A stretch of 64,000 nucleotides of DNA from Paratinospora sagittata (lineage: Eukaryota > Streptophyta > Magnoliopsida > Ranunculales > Menispermaceae), in the NCBI GenBank assembly GCA_035771175.1, contig CM069597.1, positions 11,009,001 to 11,073,000 of the forward strand. The letters run 5' to 3'. A program made the position numbers and the translations under genes. The notes below the pieces were generated by a model. That model did not search any database and was not told where the DNA came from. It worked only from the letters and a program-made list of their open reading frames with translations. Positions 55,986 to 64,000 of this stretch are shown piece by piece; position 1 is the first letter of the stretch; the number at the start of each line of letters is the position of its first letter.

Positions 55986-58430
55986 TGTAACACCCCGTAC
56001 TTTTAATTAAATACATACGTTAAATTACACGTATATCGAGATATATAATACACGTAAGAGGCACTTATATGTGTGTATGAAAATACATGCTAGATTTAAG
56101 GGGTATTAGTAAATAAATAAAATTATTAAATGAAGATGATACATATGGGATCATCTTATATGGGTGCTTACAATTTAAAAAAAATGAAGTTGAATTAAAT
56201 TGATTAATGTATGGGGTTGGTTAATTAAATATGTGGATTGGAGTATGATGTAATGAATTAATAAATAGTATGATTTAATGAATGAAAGTTAAATATTAAG
56301 ATGGAAGTTAGATGAGGTGCATTGGATCATTTTTTGTATATAATTATCATCTCTCTCTTTCTCATCTCAATCTCTCAAATGTTTAAATAAATAAATAAAT
56401 AAAGGAAAGAAGTTGTTGAATGAGAGAAAGAGAAAAGAAGAACAAAAAAAGAAGAGAGAGCGAAGAAAGACGAACGGCGGAAGAGAGGAAAAAAGAGGGG
56501 GAACGCGGGATTTGCGCGAAATTGGGACCTGCAGTAAGTGATTTTCACTCTATTTCTTCGTGAAAGTAATATCTAAGCTAGATGTAACGATTCTAGCGGA
56601 GTAATTTTAGCTATGGGAGTTGTTTTACAGTGTTTTCAAAATTGGGGTTTTTACCCAACTTGGATGAAAATTTGTTCGAAAGGTGGAAAAACACTCCCTA
56701 GACTGTAAGGGCCCCGAATATGTGGTTCGATTTCAATTATGTGTTCATTTGGAATTTTTATAGCCGTTGAAAGTTTGTTGCAAGTTAGAGTTATATTAGA
56801 AACCTTTCGAATCATATTAAAACCCAATGAAACTCCAGTTGAAGGCTATAGAATGGTAGAATGAACTGTTGTGAGTCCATCGATGCTAATTTCATGATTT
56901 TTGGAGACCGTTTGACAATTTTAGTAAAAATTTACATCATTCCAATGAATACTGACGAAGTGAATAGTATCATAAATAGTACTATGATTATATCCAGTGA
57001 ATAGAATGAAATTGGACTCCGGTGCAACTCCGGTTTGAGATCATAGAATCGTAGATAACTGAATTCTGAACGTTTCGATGCTAAGATTGTGATTTTTGGA
57101 TATGATTTGATATTTTTAGTAACTAAATATATGATTTTGGTGAGTAAAAATGACTTTCGTGACCTTCGCGAACGTGTAAAATCTTAGTAAAATACCTGTT
57201 GAAGGTAGTAGAATGATAGAATGGCTGCTTTTACACGTGTCGATGTGAACAGAATAATTTTAGGAATGTTCTAGATTTTTAATAAAATTGATATATGTTC
57301 CAGTAGAAAAATAAACTGAGAATTAGTGAAAATATGAATTGGAACTCTATCTTCACTGTTCTTTCTTGTGGAAATATCTAGATTGACCACAGAAATGAGA
57401 TAGTAGTTTTTTCAACTGCTTATGAGTCCTAAATGGAGTTGGAATCTAAATTCACAGATATAATATTTTTCAAGTGGATCTTTATTATTAGTGATTTGAA
57501 GTGAGTTGAGAAATTTAATATGTAAATAGATATGAATAAATGAAATTGAATTATGCAGTGGTTTTGATAGGTAGAGTTAGTTGGATTTAAATTGGAGCTG
57601 GACTCGAAAGCGACGATGATTGGGTTTAAGTTGGAAAGTGTTGTACTGTGAGTATATTTTCTTGATTTTGGTTCTTGTATGGCATTTTATATATATGAAA
57701 TGTTTGAATATAAATATGTTATGCATATATTGTTGCATTGGCAAGTTTGTGTCATTCCGTTAGGAATTAGACCCGGATGAGTGTTATGCGTAACCTCATT
57801 GTCAGTAGGCCTGTCCTAACAAGGATTGGAGATCCTTGAAATGAGTGTGAATTAGGTAATGAGAGGCTGTGGCTACCTTGTAACGGCCATACAAGGGTTA
57901 GACCCACTCTCTTGCCTTGAAGGAGGGAGATTGTGGATTTTGTGGAAAAGAATGCATTGTTTTCATGAAAACTCATGAAATTTATGTTGTTGACATGTAT
58001 AATACATGCGTTGAATGAAGCATATGCTTAATAATTGTTTGAAATGATTTTAAATGTCATATCTTCCTAAATGCATATAATTGTCATATCAAGAAATATA
58101 TTCACTGAGCTGTTGATTGCTCACTCTATTTCCTCCAATATTTCAGGTATCGAGTCGAAGGGAAAAAGAAAAATTCGTGAGAGATAATCATGTGATTGCA
58201 TTCATCTGATATATGTAGGTCTGCATTGGAGGATATGAGTTACTTTTATTGATTTTGATAAGTATCATTATCACATACTATATATATAATATCACCTAGA
58301 TGGGTTGTGTGGTAATGTAAATTATAGTTAAATATTTTAGTTATACAATGCTTGTGATGATGGAATGGGATGATCGTAAGTATCTATCATGTGAGAATTT
58401 AATGTGTGAATGAATGGAATGAATAGGATG

Positions 58431-58482
<52 letters not shown>

Positions 58483-58678
58483 ATTTGATTTGTGGTATAT
58501 CAGGTATTGTGAAATGTCTATTTTATGGGGAGGTGCTATCAAAATTTCTGGAAATTTTGAGAATTATTGTGATGTCAGTTGAAGGCTGACAGTATGTTAT
58601 CTACTGTATATGGGTATGTACAGTGGATAGTATACTGGGTCAGTCAGGACGTCAGCCTACATCAGGGGCGTCGCGACA
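55986..58678 (+). mobile_element. Solo LTR K (gypsy type)
   Basis: 2,693 bp from TGTAACACCCCG to GTCGCGACA, flanked by a perfect 5 bp TSD GATTA (55981-55985 and 58679-58683). It has no internal region. A possible R-U5 intron runs from GCA|GTAAGTG (56534) to TTTCAG (58146), with CACTGAGCTGTTGATTGCTCAC 25-45 bp upstream of the acceptor. (AT)n at 58434-58481. It sits inside LTR L, so it is younger than L. Confidence 0.92.
58434..58481. repeat. (AT)n microsatellite in LTR K
   Basis: About 24 uninterrupted AT units. Confidence 0.95.
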
Positions 58679-58683
58679 GATTA

Positions 58684-58890
58684 GGTAGTGCACGTAGGAT
58701 TGGCCGAACCACTATAAATTTGTGTGTCACACGTTTGCATTTTAGTCTGTGTTATAATTTGCATCATATTCTAATATACTCATGTACATCACTAAGTTAT
58801 CGGAAGATAATTTTAAACAATTGACCATTGCACCAATTCACCCCCCTCTTGGGTGGACCAATAGAGAACACTAGTCACCTTAGCGTGACA
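58684..58890 (+). mobile_element. Copia-type LTR L, end part
   Basis: Continues L after K: GTGCACGTAGGATTGGCCGAACC, TTGTGTGTC and CAATTCACCCCCCTCTTGGGTG, phrases typical of the U5 end of SIRE/Tork-like copia LTRs, ending about TAGCGTGACA. The next bases belong to the Tat-type ORF, not to a PBS. Confidence 0.65.
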
Positions 58891-58917
58891 ACAGAAGTGA
58901 GGGATCACATATGATCG

Positions 58918-59611
58918 GTGCTTGGCGTGGTTCCAAGGAGGAAGCACTATTCGATTCTAACAGCCGAGGATAACATCAAGTCGGTGGGTTGGATTCCGAC
59001 CGAGTCATATGGTAAGTGAGCTTCGCTTGTTCTCTTTTCTTGATGTTATGACTGTGCTTCTTTTAAATCCATACTTTCGTTGGTGTAGATGACCCGTCGA
59101 AGATGGCTTTGATAAAAGGCTCTGTTCAAAAATAGGGTTTCCAAAGTTGCATTATGTCCTAGTTCATGGTTTAGTGGGAAAGGGAAAAACTCTTTTGCTA
59201 AGGGAAGGAGCGTGTCCTTTTCCCCTCCCAATTCATTTGTTAAGTGCGCGGAGGTACTGATTAAAGTTGGTGTCAACCCATCGACTACTCGATCAATGGG
59301 AAAGGCCCTGGTAGTAACTGGATTGAGGGATTCAGCGTTTGTTAGATATTAATATATCTTTGTTATTTGTTCTTTCTGCGAGTTTCTCCTTTCATTGTTC
59401 CTCACCTGCTAGTTTCTACCTTCTTCAGGTAATTTTTGCTTGTAACTCTTTGCAAGAGAAATTCAAAGTCACCTTCTTCATATTTCTCTCGACACCGAGG
59501 AGGGTTTGCACCTTCAACATTCTCAATATACTATAAGGATAGGAACGTTTGAGGAAGAAATCTGTGAGTATTGGGCTATTTCGAGGGATCATGACATCGA
59601 CTATTCTGAGG
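58918..59611 (+). pseudogene. Opposite-strand ORF of the Tat-like element, part 2 (spliced exons)
   Basis: Exon A (to 59011): VVPRRKHYSILTAEDNIKSV, GWIPTESY. Intron 59012-59088 has clean GTAAGT…GTGTAG ends; splicing gives TESYDDPSKMALIKGSVQ, a phrase type common in such plant TE proteins. Exon B continues, after a one-base loss in an A run near 59131, as WFSGKGKNSFAKGRSVSF…FVKCAEVLIKVGVNPSTTRS to about 59340. A second likely intron ends near 59456, then EIQSHLLHISLDTEEG and FEEEICEYWAISRDHDIDYSE reach the J insertion at 59611. Confidence 0.6.
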
Positions 59612-61046
59612 GGTAATACGCTAGGTTTGCACAAAAAAAAAATTGAACTTCGGGCAAGGTGCCCGAACGTACGGGCAGGGTGGCCGAACCTTCAGGCGCA
59701 AGCCCGAACCTTCGGGCACCCTTTTTTCCTATTGAAGGAGCCCTTCCCTCCTCATTTCTCACACAAAAATCACTTCTCCTTGTGATTTTTCTTCTCTCTC
59801 TCTCTCACTCATTTTGAGTTTTTGTCTTCTCTTTTGAGACTCTCTTTTAGAGACTCTCTTTTAGAGACTCTCTTCGCGGTGCAACGCGGTTCTGCTTGAG
59901 GGAAGGCACCAGTTCTCGAAGGAGTTTTTATCTGAAGGTGGGGAACAAAACATAGGTTTATGTGTCTTATAACTTTTATTAAAGCTTACATTTATTTATC
60001 ATTATGTTTACTATTCATTTACCCTGCATTATTGCGTATAATGTTTATACTTGTCATACTTATGTCTGTATATTTGGAGTTCAAGTATTACACTGTTGTT
60101 AGGCCATATTAGTGGTCAATCTGGCTCCACCAGACTCAGTCTTGTCCTCAGCAACTTTAAATAGTGAACAGGAGACAGCGTGCTGCTCTAGACGATTGGT
60201 ATTTAAGTAGACCTCGTGTCTCACCTCTCAACTGGAGACTGATCTGGTTTGTCTTATTTGAAAGCTATCAACTTATACAAGTAATACTGAATGTCCTAAC
60301 CTTGCACGTGGTGATACCGACCCTGATAAAGATCACTAAATGATGCCAAATCCTGTCTAATGTTAAGTAAAGGCCGGACCAGTTCATGCATTGTCATCAT
60401 ACATAAGCACCACCTAAGGACGTATGTGGTTTATAATTCATAGAATAGTTAGAAGCAATGCTCACTATTCATTATATTTCTTTGGAGAGGGATGTACAAT
60501 GAGAACCCGGTTACTCCTAGGGAGGGACGTCTGTACATGAATCCAGAGCATCGTTCCTGATGAGGGACGTACAATAAGAACCCGGCTACTCCTGGGGAGG
60601 GACATCTCTACGTGAACTCAGGTGACGCACAATCATGAAACCAATACGAAACGGTGTCATGCATACATACATGTTGGATTGATTATGATGCTCTGATGTG
60701 TATTTATGATATTTGATTATGAAGTTTACTTTATTCATTGTTATATTCAGGAACTATTTTACGCACTGAGCATGTAGCTCACCCCGTTGTTATCCAATTT
60801 TTCACAGGAGATTAGGGTGGACTGGGTGCAGGTCTTTTGGCCCACATTTTTGTACCATTTGCATTATTCATTGGAGATTTTGGGAGGATGTTCCCTTAAC
60901 TATTTCATGTACAAATATATTCTGAAATTAATTAAATCAGACTTGTACTTAACCGTGTTTCCACGCACTCGGTTATTGTTATAATGCATTCGCGCCCCGT
61001 CCGTGAGTGTCCCACCAGTTTAGGTGAGTCCGAGCGAGGTGTGACA
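59612..61046 (+). mobile_element. Solo LTR J (E-related)
   Basis: About 1.43 kb, from GGTAATACGC (related to TGTAATACCC) to GTGTGACA. It aligns with the E LTR throughout (for example the segments about 60110-60230 and 60500-61040) but is clearly diverged. U3 carries CCCGAACGTACGGG, CCGAACCTTCAGG and CCCGAACCTTCGGG. A possible R-U5 intron runs from ATAG|GTTTAT (59956) to TTTCACAG (60807). The flanks ggggt/gggtt are only an imperfect TSD. It lies within the Tat ORF between DYSE and HDMIEEIRRANF. Confidence 0.85.
59644..59717 (+). promoter_or_regulatory. Palindromic, heat-shock-element-like cluster in LTR J
   Basis: GCCCGAACGTACGGGC (59661-59676), GGCCGAACCTTCAGGC (59682-59697) and GCCCGAACCTTCGGGC (59702-59717). 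The last two contain GAANNTTC, are nested in GC-rich dyads and are 20 bp apart, the same period as in E. Confidence 0.65.
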
Positions 61047-61048
61047 GG

Positions 61049-61183
61049 GTTCATGACATGATAGAGGAGATTCGCCGAGCTAATTTTGAGTGGGACTTGT
61101 TGTTCCTTCGCCCTCAGCTTGATGCGGATATGGTGATTACAAACGATGATGATGATAATGTAGGATTTGATGGTGATGAGTAA
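61049..61183 (+). pseudogene. Opposite-strand ORF of the Tat-like element, C-terminus
   Basis: VHDMIEEIRRANFEWDLLFL, RPQLDADMVI, then an acidic end TNDDDDNVGFDGDE and TAA at 61181. It is open and continues the frame that stops at the J LTR. The convergent Tat pol ends at 61537, so the two reading directions face each other, as described for Tat-lineage elements with an antisense ORF 3' of pol. Confidence 0.6.
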
Positions 61184-61536
61184 GGTAGTTCGGGTTGTGC
61201 CCCTTATGTGTTCTTGTTTTGTCAAGATCTTTAAACTGCGTGGCCCCGCTTGCAACTTAGACCTTTTTCTTGTATGAAAGCGCATGTGTATAATGATATT
61301 TCCACTTGTTTTCATCAGGGTGTTGTTCTTGTGTCTCTTCGTATATTTTTTGCTTGTCGTTCCTAAGGTAGGCTTGTGGGTTTGCTATTCGGCGTGTATA
61401 GCTCACGTTTAGCCTGTGAGCACTGTTATTTAGTGTGTACAACTCATGTTTGGCCTATGGCCTTTGTTAGTTGTTGTTTACAATCTATTCGACATTTTTG
61501 TAGAAAAGGAAAAAGATTTTTTATTCATGTCATAAT
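61184..61536. other. Spacer between convergent Tat ORF and Tat pol
   Basis: No gene. It contains two imperfect copies (about 45 bp) of a phrase like ggcgtgtatagctcacgtttagcctgtgag at 61390 and 61432. T-rich near 61500. Confidence 0.5.
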
Positions 61537-62440
61537 TCAATGAAAATACATTTTCAAATGTTCTGCGCTCCAAGGCCTTAATAATTTTCTTCTGCTCGCA
61601 TCCTCCAGTTTGTATGAGCCTAGTCGCCTAACCCCTGTTATACGGTATGGGCCAAGTGGACCTGAGCTTTTTTGTGTTGATTGGGTAAGACCTTTTTTAG
61701 CATCCAATTGCCTTTTTTGAAACATCTAAGTCGAGCTCCAGAGTTGTAGGTACCAGCCATTCGTAATTGGTATTCGTTTGCACACAATTAGGTATCGTCT
61801 CATTTTTCTTCCAAGAAGTCTGATGTAGTCGAACCTCGATCTCGTTTTCTTTCGGGTTGTAAGTGAGGACCCTTAGGGTTGTGTAACTAATTTCCATCGG
61901 GAGCATAGTTTCCTTGCCTAAAGCTAAGGAGAACAACGTTTCTCCAATCGCACGTCGTGGGGTGGTACGATAAGCCCATAGGACTTGTGGGAGTTCTTCC
62001 GCCCAGGTCCTTTTTCTTTCTTCGAGCTGGTTTTTCAGGCCGTGCTTTAAAATCTTGTTTACTACCTCAACCTGCCCATTCGCTTGGGGATGCGCAGGGT
62101 TCAAAAGGTGATGCTTAATACCCAACTGGTCGAAAAACTTTCGAAACCTCTTGTTATCGAACTGTCTTTCATTGTCAGATATGATAACGTTCGGGACACC
62201 AAAATGACACACTATGTTCTTCCATATCAAAGCAGTCGTCTTTTGTTCAGTGATGTGGGCTAATGGTTCCGCTTCAGTGCAGTGATATATATAGACAACT
62301 AAGGTCCTTACTACGAAAATGGCACAGTGAAATTCTTCACTTCCTTCAAATTCATTGAGCCTCTTTTCGTGTTTCCAATGCATTGGGGTGTGTTCTTGTG
62401 CATACCTCGATAAAAAGGTGGTGCAGTGCACACCACATGT
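61537..62440 (-). pseudogene. int: Tat-type integrase, catalytic and C-terminal part
   Basis: Read leftward from about 62310: TEAEPLAHITEQKTTALIW, CHFGVPNVIISDNERQFDN (second catalytic Asp), HPQANGQVEVVNKILKHGL (catalytic Glu), LPQVLWAYRTTPRRAIGETL and FSLALGKETMLPMEIS. In the next frame GPLGPYRITGVRRLGSYKLE and RPWSAEHLKMYF, the characteristic Tat C-terminal end. The frame shifts near 61710. The part at 62310-62440 (about HWKHEKRLNEFEGSEEF) does not match integrase and may be altered sequence at the joint with the block to the right. Confidence 0.88.
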
Positions 62441-63345
62441 TTGTTAAAATGTCGTAATGTAAAGGGAGTTGCTTCGTTTTTCCAAAAGCAACCCATGCCC
62501 TTTTTTGTTGCGGAAACCCAAGACCCAGCAAAGTCCTATGCAAACTACAGCTTCAAAAGCGTCAGGCTAGCTAGCGCACTACGACTGATACTACACTCAG
62601 TCTCATGTAGTTTCGTCAGGGCCTATCACGTAATGAGACTGAAGGTTGGTTTTTTGTGGTCATGTTCTTTCTTATAAGGACCGAAGCGAGTAAGGTTGTT
62701 TTGGCCTGCCGACCCTCCAAAAGAGTCAGATTGTAAAAGGGCTCATAGGCAGTCAAAAACAAGCAGAGTCAAAGGCTAGTCAAACTAGAATAAGCAGAAG
62801 GGGAGACACATTCATGAAAAGCGAGAAGCCATGCCGTGGGGGACTGACCTACTATGAATAGATCTTACTTAGGAGTAAGGATAGGAACATCTATTCGTTC
62901 GTATCGTGGGTCTACTTGTTACAAAAGGCGAACATCCCCATTCCAAGACATTCACATAGCTGGCGAGCATTGAAAAGGGGAACGAAAAGAGTTTATTTAC
63001 CTTTAAAATGTTTCGGAATGTATCAGTGCCCTATCTATTCGTCTTTTTCTTTAAAAAAAAAAGATTTTTGCATCTCTCTGAGGCCCGAGGAACAAATAGG
63101 TGTGTGGAAGAGGGAGAGGGGGGCTACGAGCCCTCTCCCGTTGCTGTTCCTAGACCACCCACCCCTTCCTTCCCCTTCGCCCGGCCTGGTGAGTTCCGAA
63201 GATATCAATTCTCTCGAACGAAGTGAAGTGATAGGAAGAGAAGACTGATGATGGCAGGAGATTTCTATTCATTACACCCAGCCCCACGGGTATGAATCAA
63301 AGCAGGAAATTCATTCTCCATCCGCCCGCCAGTAGCAGATAGGGT
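62441..63345 (+). other. Organelle-like (probably mitochondrial) DNA block
   Basis: About 0.9 kb unlike its neighbours: balanced GC, few AT runs, and phrases in the style of plant mitochondrial intergenic DNA (cgaacgaagtgaagtgatagg, ccttcgcccggcctggtgag). It interrupts the Tat integrase between its first catalytic segment (right side) and second (left side). The 110-codon frame at 62916 has no stop but matches no family I recognise. A nuclear copy of mitochondrial DNA is the best inference; no named mitochondrial gene is identified. Confidence 0.45.
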
Positions 63346-64000
63346 TTGATTCCCGCTATATGCGATGTGGCGAAAAAGACAATCGCGTACCTTACCCGAC
63401 CTTTTCTAGTGGGTAATGGCCTTATAAGGTCTATTCCCCATTGGGCGAAGGGTCAAACGCTAACCAACAGTGCCAAGAAGTTGGGCGGCAGATGTGAGAT
63501 TCACGCGTATTTTTGGCATATGACACAACCTTGAGTGTATTCTTCTGCGTCCCTTCGAATGGTTGGCTAATAGTAGCCCTGTTTAATTATTTTTCGCGCC
63601 AGAGTTCTGGTGCCTGTGTGATTTCTACGCATGCCCTCGTGAATTTCTTCGATAATGGCATTTGAAGTTGATAGGGCCACACATCTGAGGAAGGGTAGGG
63701 TAAACCCTCTTTTGAACAATTTTTCGCCCTAAAGGGTGTATTGTGTAGCCTTATGCTTAAGCTTTCTAACTTCTATTCTCTCTACCGGGAGTTCACCTTT
63801 TTTAATGTATGTGATTATTGAGTCCATCCAATTTTTTCCTCTTTTTATGGTGAATTTTAATTTTTCCACATTTTCTGTGAAATATGGCTTTCTCAACAGT
63901 TCGATCGAAACTGACTTAATGAGGTCAATGTTGTCTGCGGATGCCAACCTTGCCAAGGTGTTGACTTTGCAGTTATTTGACCAAGGGACCTGCTTAAGGC
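63346..64000 (-). pseudogene. pol: Tat-type RNase H end and integrase N-terminal part
   Basis: From the window edge leftward: NCKVNTLARLASADNIDLIK, then WMDSIITYIKKGELPVERIE, LKHKATQYTL, LPFLRCVA, EEIHEGMRRNHTGTRTLARK, IIKQGYYPTIRRDAEEYTQGCVICQKYA (HHCC zinc-binding region, with a stop inside) and FAQWGIDLIRPLPTRKGRVR carrying the first catalytic Asp. This is the usual Tat/Retand order. Stops at about 63728, 63565 and elsewhere. The RT lies beyond the window. Confidence 0.85.

Noticed and set aside
63340..63365. ggtttgattcccgc, resembling a tRNA T-arm
   Set aside because: No matching acceptor, D-arm or anticodon arm can be drawn around it, so no tRNA gene is called.

Overview
The window is plant nuclear DNA from a repeat-dense (heterochromatin-like) region. 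The evidence is chromovirus, Athila-like, Tat-like and copia-type LTR retrotransposons, primer-binding sites complementary to plant initiator tRNA-Met, 2-3 kb LTRs, AT-rich spacers, and a block that looks like organelle (mitochondrial) DNA. I see no ordinary host gene. Nearly every long reading frame is a decayed retrotransposon gene. The species cannot be named from this sequence.

Layout. (1) 1-9150: a minus-strand chromovirus B (gag-protease 8660-7387, pol 4445-2660) is split by a 2.94 kb minus-strand LTR of family D (4446-7386). At its left end B is fused to a gag fragment of family E (1399-2134), itself hit by another D LTR (1-1398), with two head-to-head tRNA-derived SINE-like units at the joint. 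(2) 9146-22169: the 5' LTR of B, interrupted by a complete chromovirus C (10240-20914; LTRs 2.89 kb). (3) 22170-24906: AT-rich DNA with a degenerate 22-25 bp minisatellite and a clean Athila-like solo LTR G (TSD ATATA). (4) 24907-45725: Athila-like element F, whose gag is split by element E (27460-38376, perfect TSD AAGAG). E is a chromovirus with an extra 545-codon ORF upstream of gag. (5) 45726-50471: minus-strand LTR H with an internally deleted Athila-like element I inside it, then a fragment of a C-type LTR. (6) 50472-64000: a minus-strand Tat-like element. Its pol is at 64000-61537, split by an organelle-like block, and its ORF on the opposite strand runs in pieces from 52604 to 61183. 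It is broken by copia-type LTRs M and L, solo LTR K inside L (TSD GATTA) and solo LTR J.

The genes work together only as parts of retroelements: gag (capsid, nucleocapsid), protease, reverse transcriptase/RNase H and integrase, between LTRs that carry promoter and polyadenylation signals. Most are disabled by stops, frameshifts and deletions. The E ORF1 reading frame is intact.

The most interesting observations are regulatory. At least seven otherwise different LTR families appear to carry the same intron-like signature in the R-U5 part: usually a donor of the form AG|GTTTGC, then CACTGRGC...GCTCAC, then TTTCAG. At least six families carry tandem arrays of short palindromes in U3. In E and J these match heat-shock-element half-pairs (GAANNTTC). 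Other leads are the E ORF1 with paired splice-acceptor-like sites, the spliced opposite-strand ORF of the Tat element, and the organelle-like insertion.
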